A stretch of DNA of 37,536 bases from Lachnospiraceae bacterium (lineage in GTDB: Bacteria > Bacillota > Clostridia > Lachnospirales > Lachnospiraceae). Made by a program: the position numbers and the translations under genes. Location: the NCBI GenBank assembly GCA_016281275.1, contig JAEEIH010000063.1:1-37536 (forward strand). The letters are read 5' to 3'. The notes below the pieces were generated by a model, which had not been told where the DNA came from, did not search any database, and saw only the letters and a program-made list of their open reading frames with translations. The first letter of the stretch is position 1, and every line of letters begins with the position of its first letter. This document shows, piece by piece, positions 7,387-16,348 of the stretch.

Positions 7387-9192
7387 CTAAAAAAGGAACG
7401 CCAAAGCTATACGGATAACAAAATACAATGCTTTTCCGGCAAGCCATCCAACGAGTACAAGGGCAAGCATCATGATCGTGGTTGTCAACGCACCGGCAAA
7501 AAAGACAATCGGAGCTCCTTCGATAAGATATGTGAACAGTCCCCCGAATGCTGCCGCAAGCGCAGCAATTGTTGAAACCTCATCAAAAATATTGGCTGTT
7601 TTGCCGCGTCCGTTTTTGAAGCTCATCCCCATAATTACTCTTCCCACTCCAAAAACGATCAATGAAATTGCTATCGGGAAAATATAAATCTCAGTATATA
7701 ACTCCTCGCCGCTGAAAAATGTACCCAATGTTCTAAATATTTCCTCCCAAATATCCGTGATCACATGTAGGGTATTAAATCTATATTTACCGATAAAATT
7801 TTCCATCCATGTTCCATGGTTAATTATCGATAAAAAAACAAGAACACTTCCGATCACACTGACCGGAGCCCCGACAAACGTGAAAATACAGTCAAGGATG
7901 CTCCTTTCCGGATTAACGAAACTAAGTTTCTTTCTGTAATTATCGTTTATGGTCTTCTTTCTGTCACGAAACTTCTTTTTTTCATATTCATCGTTCGATT
8001 CGTCAATAAGATCATTCAGATATGAAAAGGCCTTGGCTTTCTCAAATTTTGTTATCGGTTTGTTTTCGCATATATCAATGTATTTTTTCTTGGCGGTAGC
8101 GTTACCGCCCTTAGTCTCTTTATTGGCTTTTTCAAAGCATTCAAGCGCCTGCTTGGTCATCTCGGCTTCTTCTTGATGGTTTTTGGGCGTCTGTGTAATG
8201 ATATCCGCACCCATTTCCATAAGCGCGTCCACGTTGTCGAGTTCTGCGGAGGAACTGATCCAGAATTTTCCTTTATCTGCGTCTTTGGCGCCGCCTTCAC
8301 CTTTTTTAAGCATAACGCCGTACAAAAACCTTACGTTTCCAAGTTCTTCTTTGCTTAATTCTTTCGAATTTGCCAACGATTCAAAAGCCTTGCGTGCCGC
8401 ATCACGCTGAAAATTCTTATAATCGATGAGCGCCTGCATAAGCCTTTGTGAATCGTTACCGAGCGCCGCAACGCCTCCTGCGGGGTTCGGGGAAGGTGAT
8501 GCCGGACTTCCCGGTGCGCCGCCGGTGACGCTCCCGCCCGCAGCATTGGTGACGGTTCCTGCCGGGTTACCATTCACAGCGCCCGCACCGCCCTGAGCTC
8601 CGGCACCAGCCATACCGGGCTTGCTGCCGTTACTTGTGGTGGATCCGATCGAAAAATTATTCAAGATTCCTATGTCGTTCACAGAAGGTGAAGTCTGTGA
8701 TCCGGTCTCTGCCTTCTTCCTCTCAAGCAGTCTTTTTGCTTCCTCCTCGAGTCTTTTTTCTTTCTCTTCCCGTTTAGCAGCTTCGTTTTGTTCGTTCAGA
8801 AGAGCTTTTTGTTTTTCGATATCCTCAGGTGTAAGTGCAACCGGTCTTAAAAGACTCGGATCCTCGATACGCTCGACCGAATCATCGACGATAAGAACCG
8901 ACTCCGGTTTTTTGGGTTCTTCTTTTTCCCTGGAGCTGAGCTCTTTAACATATGTAAGCGCACTATCTACAAGCTTGCTCTGCATCTCAAGCTTCTTGAT
9001 CCTGTCCTCATCCTCCGCCTGATCAAGTCGGTCGTTAATCTCAAAGGAAATCTCGTCAAGAGCATCTGTCAGCCCCGCGTAATCCTCATTGTCCTTTGTC
9101 AGCTCCTTCTTAAATTCTTCCTCATACTTCGCAAAGTCTTCCTCAGCCGGGGATAATCGATCCAAATAGTCTTTAATATCATCAGTTTTCAC
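7387..9192 (-). CDS. Coiled-coil / repeat protein with C-terminal membrane domain
   Basis: A 601-residue protein. Residues about 15-160 are highly charged and helical, probably coiled coil, with an ERIEDPSLLRPVALTPED segment in the middle. Residues about 180-245 are a flexible Gly/Ala/Ser/Asn/Pro linker. Residues about 248-400 resemble TPR/Sel1-like helical repeats (KAFESLANSKELSKEELGN, FLYGVMLKKGEGGAKDADKG). The C-terminus (about 430-601) carries roughly four membrane helices (432-455, 502-523, 538-556, 560-585). The long N-terminal part therefore probably sits in the cytosol, tethered by the membrane domain. The start is GTG with AAGGCGG upstream. It follows the 9219-9827 gene by 26 bp and is probably a membrane docking partner for the Hsp70-AAA protein; that role is inferred from context only. 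Confidence 0.65.
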   Translation of the reverse strand: MKTDDIKDYLDRLSPAEEDFAKYEEEFKKELTKDNEDYAGLTDALDEISFEINDRLDQAEDEDRIKKLEMQSKLVDSALTYVKELSSREKEEPKKPESVLIVDDSVERIEDPSLLRPVALTPEDIEKQKALLNEQNEAAKREEKEKRLEEEAKRLLERKKAETGSQTSPSVNDIGILNNFSIGSTTSNGSKPGMAGAGAQGGAGAVNGNPAGTVTNAAGGSVTGGAPGSPASPSPNPAGGVAALGNDSQRLMQALIDYKNFQRDAARKAFESLANSKELSKEELGNVRFLYGVMLKKGEGGAKDADKGKFWISSSAELDNVDALMEMGADIITQTPKNHQEEAEMTKQALECFEKANKETKGGNATAKKKYIDICENKPITKFEKAKAFSYLNDLIDESNDEYEKKKFRDRKKTINDNYRKKLSFVNPERSILDCIFTFVGAPVSVIGSVLVFLSIINHGTWMENFIGKYRFNTLHVITDIWEEIFRTLGTFFSGEELYTEIYIFPIAISLIVFGVGRVIMGMSFKNGRGKTANIFDEVSTIAALAAAFGGLFTYLIEGAPIVFFAGALTTTIMMLALVLVGWLAGKALYFVIRIALAFLF

Positions 9193-9218
9193 TGTAATAC
9201 CGCCTTCTGTTTTTTCTT

Positions 9219-9827
9219 TTATCCGTCTATTGTTTTAACAGACCCGTCCTCGTTGACCACACGACAGGATTCCGGGTACACCTCAACAAATGAACAAAAC
9301 GGATTCAGATAATAAATTTCTCTCCCCCTCGTAAGTCGGTCATCAAGAGGAGCACCTTTCCTGTAATGCTCGAGTATGTTTCCGAATCCGTCGATCGCAT
9401 GAACGTCACAGCCGTCTATATAGCATTTGCAGATGACCGCCTGCGGACGCGGAGGCACCGGAACATCCTTAAATTCAAGCTCCGCCGCGGCAAACTCTTC
9501 CTCAAAGGATTGCTTGATCTCCTCAAGGATTTCCTCCATGCTCATCTCCGAGAATTCCTCGAACGTATCCTCATCAACCAGTTCCCTGAGCTTTTCCATG
9601 ATCTGCTCATCGTTGCTGCTCAGCATATCAATCATCTGTATCGCTTCGATGTACGTTTGCGACCGTGGCCTACGCATGAATTCCTCGTAGTGGTCGCTGT
9701 TCTCAAACGAGAACCTGAACCGCGTCCCGCCGCCCATGCTTTTTCGGACATTTTCCTGTGTCTGCTTGTCCTTCTGTTCCTGATACTGCTGATTGAATTG
9801 TCCGTTACTATTATCTGTTCTGTCCAT
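9219..9827 (-). CDS. Small acidic hypothetical protein of the Hsp70-AAA operon
   Basis: A 202-residue protein of unrecognised family. It has a Gln/Asn-rich N-terminus (about 1-30), a very acidic helical middle (about 70-120, EEF/EEI repeats), and a C-terminal beta-rich domain (about 128-202) with a CKCYIDGCD cysteine motif and a predicted small fold ending in SCRVVNEDGSVKTIDG. No membrane segment. AGAGGA lies six bases before the ATG. It is tightly packed between the Hsp70-AAA gene (58 bp upstream) and the membrane repeat protein (26 bp downstream), so a dedicated adaptor or substrate role is plausible but unproven. Confidence 0.6.
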   Translation of the reverse strand: MDRTDNSNGQFNQQYQEQKDKQTQENVRKSMGGGTRFRFSFENSDHYEEFMRRPRSQTYIEAIQMIDMLSSNDEQIMEKLRELVDEDTFEEFSEMSMEEILEEIKQSFEEEFAAAELEFKDVPVPPRPQAVICKCYIDGCDVHAIDGFGNILEHYRKGAPLDDRLTRGREIYYLNPFCSFVEVYPESCRVVNEDGSVKTIDG

Positions 9828-9885
9828 GTCAGTCCTCTCGTTTCAATCAATCATTTTCCGGCCAAACGGTTATGTCAGTATATAT

Positions 9886-12800
9886 TTAATCCATAACATC
9901 CTCAACGATTATTGTGGTAAGCGACTCCCTGTCGTTGAGGTTGTCTCTGTCCGCTCTGACACTCATGTTTGCAACGATCTGCTCAAAGAGATTTCGTACC
10001 TCACCCGCATTTCCGAAGTTGGAGCCCGCTTTTTCCTTTCTTTTCGCAAGGACCGTTCTAACCTTATCCAAAACTCCGTCGGAAAGCCTGAGCTCCGATT
10101 TTTTAACCATTGAGCAGAATATCTCAATAAGCTCGTCGGGAGAATAATCCTCAAAGTGTATCACACGCGGGAACCTGCGCGGAAGACCCGGATTTGACGC
10201 GAGGAATCTTTCCATCTCGTCGGGATATCCCGCAGCAATGCACATGAAATGCTCTTTCCTGTCCTCAAGCAGCTTTAACAATATATCGATCGCTTCCTTA
10301 CCGAAGTCGTTATCGGATTTGGGAACCAGTGTATATGCTTCATCAATGAACAGCACGCTTTCCATCGCACTGTCAACGACCTGCTGCGTCTTTATGGCCG
10401 TCTGTCCGACGTAACCCGCTACAAAGGCGCTTCTGTCACATTCTATAACATTACCCTTATTGAGAATTCCAAGACCCTTCATGATCGATCCTACAAGCCT
10501 GGCGACCGTGGTCTTGCCCGTTCCGGGGTTACCGCTGAATATCATGTGCATATTACCGATATCGTTTTCCTTAAGATTCATCTCTTTACGCTTTTTATTT
10601 GTCCTTATCAGTGAGACGAATTTACCGATCTCAGCTTTTACCGCTTCAAGTCCGATCATGTGCTCAAGCTCATCGAGAAGCTCCTCAACAGTCTTGGGAT
10701 GCTCGATCTCAACAATATCGTGACCGAGATCCTCTTTGATAATCGTTATTGCTTCATCATCATTCTTCCACGCAGGAATCCCCGCCAAACGGGATTGCAT
10801 ATTCATCAGAACCTCTTCGTAAAGGTTTCTGACTCCTCTGGCGTTTCCGAAATTATCCGTAACTTTCCTGCGCTCGTCAATAACGGCTTTGACGGCATCC
10901 TCAATACCGGGTTCGAGGATATAGCCTTTCTTTTTGCACATATTGCTGAAAATCTCAAACATTTCATCGAGAGTATAATCCTCGAATTCGATGTGCAAGG
11001 GGAATCGGCTCGCAAATCCTTCATTGTTCTTAATGAAATTATTCATATCGTCCGTATATCCGGCAAGGATCACAATCATTTTATCGCGATACAGATCAAG
11101 ATCCGCCACAAGGGTATCGATCGCTTCCAGACCGAAGCTGTCATCTTTGCCGCGGCACACCGAATAAGCCTCATCGATGAAAAGAACTCCGCCCACGGCT
11201 TCCAAAATTTTCTCGTGAACTACTTTCGCCGTTTTACCGACAAATTCAGAAACAAGATCCTTTCTTGTGGCAGTAACCACATGCCCTCTCGGTAGCAGCT
11301 CAAGCTCCCTGAATATATCTCCGAGGAGAGTCGCCACGGTTGTTTTACCGGTTCCGGCATGACCCATAAACATCATGTTCAGATTGGGGCGGTCTTCTTC
11401 ACCCTGACGCTGTATGTTTTGCTCTTTCACTCGCTTTTCGTAATTCAGCCTGTTAACAAGAGCCCTTATCTCCTTCTTTACCGACCCCAAACCCGTCAGA
11501 TCGTCCAGTTTCTTAAGATATTCCTCGAGAGTAACATGCTTAAAATTGATATTGAAATTATTAACCCTGAGCTTAACGCTTTCCTCATTCTTGATATGTC
11601 GCTTACCCATCAGTTCGTTAGCACGATCTGTGATAGCATGTTCAAGCACTTCCTCAACTCTGTGAATGTAATTGAATTTGGGGAGATCCATCTCGCCCTT
11701 AAAATACCGTTCAAGAACCGGATCGGCTGCCTCATCGACAGCATAAAGCCTCCCCTCGGCGATAATGTGCAGGAGCCTTACGTATTCCTGAGGCGTAAAG
11801 CCCTCAAGTGTGATCTTGTTTTTGAAAAGCTCCGAAAGCTTTCTGTTATTATCGATCACATTCTCAATCGGCTCTTTGTCACCGGTAATGATGAGTGTAA
11901 CCTTTTCTCCGGCGGCATGATATGCGCCGATGATCTTATCCGTGACGATCGCCTCTGCGGAATTCGGATTGTCGCTGTAGAATTCCTCAAAATGATCTAT
12001 AATGAGAGCACCGTCCATCGCGTTCTGGAATTCGTTCTGAATCTTTCCGTCGGTCTCTTCCTCATCCTTGCCCCTGAATGTCTCAAATTCGGTCAGGACT
12101 ATGTTCCCACTGATTGCGTTCATCTTCTTGAGGATCTCGGCTACCACACGTGCCGCGGTTGTACAACCCATGCCTCGGGCACCGAATATGACGAAATTCT
12201 TGCTGTTCTCATCCCTTGCACCGACGGCTATCCTCTTTTGCGCAATTTGGGAACGGTTGTAGTAATCACTAAGTCCCTGCTTTACACTTTCGAACCCGAC
12301 AAGACCATCCATCGAATTCTCAACGAGCTTCGGAATCTGTTTTTCCTTCTTTTTGGCTTCCTTCTTGGTTTCCTTCTTTACCTCGGGCTTGTCAGCCTCA
12401 GACTCATTATCCTTACCCGTGAACTTGTCGAAGATTCCGAAAAGACCTCCCCGTTTTTTGCCCGCTTTACTTTCACACGAGATCTTTTCAAGAGCACTGA
12501 CCACACTCTTTCTCCATTCGGTGATTTCAGCCTCGCTCATGTTGGCTTTTCTGCTGAAGGTGACCTCCCTCTCAATGTTGCCGTTATTGGGAAGACGGAC
12601 GTACATGTGGATCATCTGGTTGCGGTCAAGCTCGATCTTGATATGCACCTGTGTCCCCGCTGTAAGCTTTGCGGGAAGCTCTATGGTCGCAGTACAGATT
12701 TCCTTTACGTCGGAAAGCGTCTTGTAATCGCCTTCATTTATGGTTATGTAAAGCTTGCGCTGCCCGTCCTCAGCAAGCTTGAAAAGCTTTTCTGCCGATG

Positions 12801-14001
12801 CGGGGATTGTGGTGTTCCTCTCCATCAATATCTCGTTATACTCCGTACGGTTTTCGGGGTTAAACGCTGTGATACCGATACCGTGCGAGCACACGTCGGA
12901 AATCTTGCTGACATCTTTGCCGCCCTTAAGACTGTGTGCATAAAGGGCTGCGCCGAGAGCCACGACCTCATCGGGATTGACTTCATGAGAAGGCTCTTTC
13001 CCGAAAAGCTCCGTCAGCTTTTCAACAATATAAGGAATGCGGCTTGACCCTCCGACGAGGATCACTTTTTCAATGTCGGAAAGCTTAAGTCCTGCGTTCC
13101 TGACAGTATTTTTCACAACTTTTTCGGTATCGGAATAGAGCTTTTCAATCATTCCGTTGAACTGCTCTCTCGTGATCTCTATGTTCTCTCTGATCTTATC
13201 AACCTTAACGGGGATCATCGCCCTGCTGCTGCCCGAAAGCTGGATTTTTGCCTGCTCGGACTTTGAAATGACTTCCTGGTAATCGAAGACATATTCCGGT
13301 GTTTTAAGATCGATATTATGCTTTTTTTTGATCTCATCAACAACATAATCGGCAATAAAATTGTCAAAAAAGCTTCCGCCGAGCTTTGAACGACCACCCG
13401 TACCTTTAACGGTGATGTCCTTCCCCTTGACTTCTATAACGGTAGCATCAAAGGTTCCGCCCCCAAGATCGTAAACCAGGATGTACGAATTGTCGATTCC
13501 GGCTTTTGAAGCATAATAATACGCTGCTGCGGTAGGCTCGTTGATAAGGTCAACACACTTAAGACCCGCAATTGCGGCCGCCTGTTCGGTAGCCTTTCTC
13601 TGCGGATCGGTAAAATATGCGGGGATTGTGACAACGACATCGGTAATGGGATCCTCAAGATTTAAGTATTTGTTCGCGTCGCTGACGATCCTTTCGAGGA
13701 TTATCGCCGAAATCTGCTCCGGACGATATTCACCGTAGTCGGTAACGTAGGTTACAGGCTTGCCTGTCGAAGGATCCGGCTTTCCCATCGAGTTCTTGAC
13801 AAGAGAAATGACATTTTTAGGACTGATCACGCTGTTGTCCTTTGCCACCTGACCGACGACGACATTATCCTTGTTTTCAAAAAAAACGACCGAAGGCGTT
13901 GTGTTATCACCAAACGAGTTAGGTACAACACGCGCCTCACCTTTTTCATCGACATAAGCTCCGACCGAAAACGTCGTTCCAAGATCTATCCCCAGAACCA
14001 T
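9886..14001 (-). CDS. Hsp70 fused to three AAA+ (CbxX/CfxQ-type) domains
   Basis: A 1371-residue fusion. Residues 1-365 form an Hsp70 nucleotide-binding domain with GIDLGTT (4-10), VYDLGGGTFD (176-185) and VILVGGSSRIP (313-323). About 366-485 look like a divergent substrate-binding beta domain; no alpha lid follows. A Lys/Glu-rich linker runs 512-558. AAA+ 1 (about 560-800) is degenerate: its Walker A reads GARGMGCT, with Cys613 in place of Lys, and its Walker B reads IIDH. AAA+ 2 (825-1090) has intact GHAGTGKT (880-887) and FIDE (941-944). AAA+ 3 (1105-1371) has GNPGTGKT (1157-1164) and FIDE (1218-1221). Domains 2 and 3 resemble the CbxX/SpoVK/EccA group. The predicted role is ATP-driven protein remodelling. 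The ribosome binding site GGGGAGGA sets the start. Confidence 0.92.
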   Translation of the reverse strand: MVLGIDLGTTFSVGAYVDEKGEARVVPNSFGDNTTPSVVFFENKDNVVVGQVAKDNSVISPKNVISLVKNSMGKPDPSTGKPVTYVTDYGEYRPEQISAIILERIVSDANKYLNLEDPITDVVVTIPAYFTDPQRKATEQAAAIAGLKCVDLINEPTAAAYYYASKAGIDNSYILVYDLGGGTFDATVIEVKGKDITVKGTGGRSKLGGSFFDNFIADYVVDEIKKKHNIDLKTPEYVFDYQEVISKSEQAKIQLSGSSRAMIPVKVDKIRENIEITREQFNGMIEKLYSDTEKVVKNTVRNAGLKLSDIEKVILVGGSSRIPYIVEKLTELFGKEPSHEVNPDEVVALGAALYAHSLKGGKDVSKISDVCSHGIGITAFNPENRTEYNEILMERNTTIPASAEKLFKLAEDGQRKLYITINEGDYKTLSDVKEICTATIELPAKLTAGTQVHIKIELDRNQMIHMYVRLPNNGNIEREVTFSRKANMSEAEITEWRKSVVSALEKISCESKAGKKRGGLFGIFDKFTGKDNESEADKPEVKKETKKEAKKKEKQIPKLVENSMDGLVGFESVKQGLSDYYNRSQIAQKRIAVGARDENSKNFVIFGARGMGCTTAARVVAEILKKMNAISGNIVLTEFETFRGKDEEETDGKIQNEFQNAMDGALIIDHFEEFYSDNPNSAEAIVTDKIIGAYHAAGEKVTLIITGDKEPIENVIDNNRKLSELFKNKITLEGFTPQEYVRLLHIIAEGRLYAVDEAADPVLERYFKGEMDLPKFNYIHRVEEVLEHAITDRANELMGKRHIKNEESVKLRVNNFNINFKHVTLEEYLKKLDDLTGLGSVKKEIRALVNRLNYEKRVKEQNIQRQGEEDRPNLNMMFMGHAGTGKTTVATLLGDIFRELELLPRGHVVTATRKDLVSEFVGKTAKVVHEKILEAVGGVLFIDEAYSVCRGKDDSFGLEAIDTLVADLDLYRDKMIVILAGYTDDMNNFIKNNEGFASRFPLHIEFEDYTLDEMFEIFSNMCKKKGYILEPGIEDAVKAVIDERRKVTDNFGNARGVRNLYEEVLMNMQSRLAGIPAWKNDDEAITIIKEDLGHDIVEIEHPKTVEELLDELEHMIGLEAVKAEIGKFVSLIRTNKKRKEMNLKENDIGNMHMIFSGNPGTGKTTVARLVGSIMKGLGILNKGNVIECDRSAFVAGYVGQTAIKTQQVVDSAMESVLFIDEAYTLVPKSDNDFGKEAIDILLKLLEDRKEHFMCIAAGYPDEMERFLASNPGLPRRFPRVIHFEDYSPDELIEIFCSMVKKSELRLSDGVLDKVRTVLAKRKEKAGSNFGNAGEVRNLFEQIVANMSVRADRDNLNDRESLTTIIVEDVMD

Positions 14002-14085
14002 AATATTCCTCCCCGTCCGTACTTCGGATTTCTACGGACACATCAAATATACGGTGCGGTATAACCGCGCTTTTATTCAAAAGGA

Positions 14086-15012
14086 TCACGAAGCTTTTTT
14101 ATCTTGTTTAAATCTGAACCATGAACCTTCATAGAACTGAATGTCCGCAATCCCGAATTCGTCATATTTAGAACCGGGCCAAATTTTATCTATCATCAGG
14201 AAAAGCTCGCTTACTTCGAGATGTTCGCATTGAAAAATAACTTTTTTCGAATCGCTTTCAAGCTCGAATGATGAGCTTTCAAAAGCATCGGTGTCAGTCT
14301 CGTCCGATTTCGGATTCTTCTCGGTGAACCTGAAGCTCTTGACTCGTCCGTTCTTATTGTACAAATTATTGGGCACGGGTGTTCCGTTTGTCAGCACTAT
14401 ATAATCGATTTTCTGTTTCTCTTTGAACCTGAATCCAATATATTCGTTGATCGCATCGGTGTCAGTCCCTTTTTCAACGGTGACCTGCCAGTTGGTTTCC
14501 GGATCTCCGTCCATGGTATTTTGAGGAGTATGTTGCTTGAGCTGACCGCTTGCAACCGCATTCATGGGAGAAACTTTCGTCAATACATCAGTTGCTTCAT
14601 CGATGTCGGTAATGTAGGTAGCCAGATAGATCTTGGGTGACACATCTTCAATCTCTTCTGTTTGATTACTTGTTTCCTCCTGATAATCATAATCCGTATT
14701 ATCATCGGTCCTGTAGTAATCGTCATCACTCAATCTTCCGGTACTTGCCAGACATTTCATTTCTTCCAATGTGTACGGTGGCTCAAGGATATAGCCAATA
14801 TATTCATTATCGGATTGCTCGGTGAGCATTTCGCCAAATGTGCCGATATTTATGATCAAAATAACAACAGTCACGACCACTGCGGCAATCCAGTAAAAGA
14901 TTTTACGCTTGGCGCTGCTGATTCGTCTTCTGAAGAACGAAGAAAACACAATGATCACAGCGACTGCCGCTGCGAAAAGGATGAAAAACAAAATCGAATT
15001 ACCGGAAAACAT
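14086..15012 (-). CDS. Two-TM protein with NADase-type glycan-binding-like domain
   Basis: A 308-residue protein. Two hydrophobic segments (about 6-26 and 37-57) flank a short basic loop (FFRRRISSAKRK), which suggests both ends lie on the same, probably outer, face. An acidic spacer (about 65-125) follows. Residues about 145-305 form a beta-sandwich domain resembling the NADase-type glycan-binding / discoidin fold: PMNAVASGQLKQHTPQNTMD followed by GDPETNWQ, then IGFRFKEKQKIDYIVLTNG and NLYNKNGRVKSFRF. The ATG at 15012 has TTGGAG six bases upstream; a TTG 12 bases earlier is less likely. It is the first gene of the operon that continues with the Hsp70-AAA gene. Binding to a surface glycan is a family-based inference. 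Confidence 0.7.
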   Translation of the reverse strand: MFSGNSILFFILFAAAVAVIIVFSSFFRRRISSAKRKIFYWIAAVVVTVVILIINIGTFGEMLTEQSDNEYIGYILEPPYTLEEMKCLASTGRLSDDDYYRTDDNTDYDYQEETSNQTEEIEDVSPKIYLATYITDIDEATDVLTKVSPMNAVASGQLKQHTPQNTMDGDPETNWQVTVEKGTDTDAINEYIGFRFKEKQKIDYIVLTNGTPVPNNLYNKNGRVKSFRFTEKNPKSDETDTDAFESSSFELESDSKKVIFQCEHLEVSELFLMIDKIWPGSKYDEFGIADIQFYEGSWFRFKQDKKAS

Positions 15013-15060
15013 AATACACTCCAATTATTGTTTTTGATGATACGCAAAAGCACAATTATC

Positions 15061-15066
15061 ATTATA
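15061..15066 (-). promoter_or_regulatory. Probable -10 box of the Hsp70-AAA operon
   Basis: A perfect TATAAT on the minus strand, about 50 bp before the ATG at 15012. No good -35 hexamer lies 16-18 bp upstream (the best, TCGCTT, is poor), so activator dependence or a different element is possible. Confidence 0.4.
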
Positions 15067-15092
15067 CTTTATTGTCACAAAAAAAGCGAGAG

Positions 15093-16151
15093 CTAAGTCC
15101 TTTTTATGTGATCTCCCCTACCGCCGGCAACCTTATAACCCACACTCTCGACCCTTCTCTCCATACATCTTATGCACTCGGCCGCTTCTTCACCGGTACA
15201 TATCTTGTTGTCATAAAGAAGATATTTGCCTCTGACATCGGTCGGTGAAAGGTTCGGCATTATAACATTCGCACCTGCAAGAAGTCCCTTTTCCCTTCCC
15301 TTCGGGTCAAGTGTCCCAAGCGCTGTGGTTGCGGGTAGCAGACAATCCGGAAGTATGAGCCTGATAACCGATAAAAGCCTTAACGTAAGAGAAACACTTC
15401 CAGCGGGGAAATCCTTGAATTCCGTATCGTGGTGAGGAATGAACGGCCCTATGCCGACCATCTCGGGCTTTAATTCCAGCAGAAACCTGAGATCCTTCAC
15501 AAGATGCTCCGGCTTCTGAAAGGGCGAGCCTATCATCATCCCGGCGCCCACCTGATAACCGATCTCTTTGAGCGCCTTAAGGCAGTTCATTCTGTGCTCA
15601 AACGACATTTCCGTGGGATGAAGAAGTCCGTAATGCTCACGATCGGCTGTCTCGTGACGAAGGAGGAACCTGTCTGCTCCCGCATCGAAAAGACGTTGAT
15701 AATCTTCTCTCTCCATCTCACCTATCGAAAGAGTAACCGCGATATCGCTGTGACGCTTTTTAAGTTCCCTGATGATTTCCGCCATAATGTCGACGGTAAA
15801 AAACGGATCCTCACCACCCTGGAGAACGATCGTCCCAAACCCCAGATCATATCCGATATCGCCGCACTCAAGAATCTGTTCCTTCGTCAGCCTGTACCTT
15901 TCGCAGTTCTTGTTGCCTCTGCGGATGCCGCAATAATAGCAGTTATTTTTGCAAATATTAGAGTACTCGACAAGACCTCTCAGGTAAACATCCTTACCGT
16001 AATACCTTTCCCTGACAGCCCGCGCCCTTTCGGCAAGCAGCTCATCAAGTTCCGTATCGGTACAGTTTATCACCTCAAGGAATTCCGCGTCGCTCAGATC
16101 TCCCGTTTCGGCGAGCTTTTCGACTATTTTAGCATAATGTTTGTCATCCAT
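15093..16151 (-). CDS. hydE: [FeFe] hydrogenase H-cluster maturase HydE (radical SAM)
   Basis: A 352-residue radical SAM enzyme, the normal length for HydE, which acts with HydF and HydG to build the H-cluster of [FeFe] hydrogenase. The SAM-cluster motif CKNNCYYCG (C67, C71, C74) is intact. A BioB/HydE-type barrel follows, with LQGGEDPFF, the RHETAD segment, GAGMMIGSP, and the C-terminal LPATTALGTLDP and GANVIMPNLSPTDVRGKY signatures matching HydE over BioB or PylB. The start at 16151 has AAGAGGAG upstream; the open extension to 16250 is leader sequence with hairpins. No hydF, hydG or hydrogenase gene is in the window. It has its own promoter at 16263-16291. Confidence 0.92.
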   Translation of the reverse strand: MDDKHYAKIVEKLAETGDLSDAEFLEVINCTDTELDELLAERARAVRERYYGKDVYLRGLVEYSNICKNNCYYCGIRRGNKNCERYRLTKEQILECGDIGYDLGFGTIVLQGGEDPFFTVDIMAEIIRELKKRHSDIAVTLSIGEMEREDYQRLFDAGADRFLLRHETADREHYGLLHPTEMSFEHRMNCLKALKEIGYQVGAGMMIGSPFQKPEHLVKDLRFLLELKPEMVGIGPFIPHHDTEFKDFPAGSVSLTLRLLSVIRLILPDCLLPATTALGTLDPKGREKGLLAGANVIMPNLSPTDVRGKYLLYDNKICTGEEAAECIRCMERRVESVGYKVAGGRGDHIKRT

Positions 16152-16167
16152 TGTTTTCTCCTCTTTA

Positions 16168-16186
16168 GTGGCTGTAATACAGCCAC
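16168..16186 (-). promoter_or_regulatory. Leader hairpin abutting the hydE ribosome binding site
   Basis: A perfect 8-bp inverted repeat, GTGGCTGT-(3 nt)-ACAGCCAC, ending two bases before the AAGAGGAG ribosome binding site. It could protect the mRNA 5' end or modulate initiation. Hairpins of the same layout precede the genes starting at 26514 and 26956. Confidence 0.55.
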
Positions 16187-16262
16187 TGATTCCCTGCCCC
16201 CTCAATTCCCGAAGGAAATGCAACAGACCTTTAGTCTCACACATTACCATGCACCATCCTAA

Positions 16263-16291
16263 ATGTTACTCACGTCACACTCTTTTGTAAA
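16263..16291 (-). promoter_or_regulatory. Promoter for hydE
   Basis: On the minus strand TTTACA (16286-16291) and TAACAT (16263-16268) are separated by exactly 17 bp. It lies just downstream of the terminator of the surface-protein gene and leaves a leader of about 105 nt before hydE, containing two hairpins, one with a TTCG loop (CC-TTCG-GG). Confidence 0.5.
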
Positions 16292-16292
16292 G

Positions 16293-16331
16293 AAAAAAAG
16301 ACGCTGCACGCGCACGCGCAACGTCTTTTTT
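16293..16331 (-). terminator. Terminator of the surface-protein gene
   Basis: A GC-rich imperfect stem (16300-16325, GACG...CGTC with inner GC pairs and two mismatches) is followed on the minus strand by seven T. It is flanked by A and T runs on both sides, so it could also work in the other direction. It lies 18 bp after the stop at 16349. Confidence 0.8.
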
Positions 16332-16348
16332 CCACACCCATACGATGA

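Noticed and set aside
11359-13047. Long plus-strand open frame (over 560 codons) opposite the Hsp70-AAA gene
   Set aside because: It is antisense to a strongly conserved coding sequence, has no recognisable domain and no ribosome binding site; the opposite frame is open only because of codon bias.
15076-15095. Terminator directly after hydE
   Set aside because: There is a seven-T run, but the preceding AGC/GCT stem is only three base pairs.
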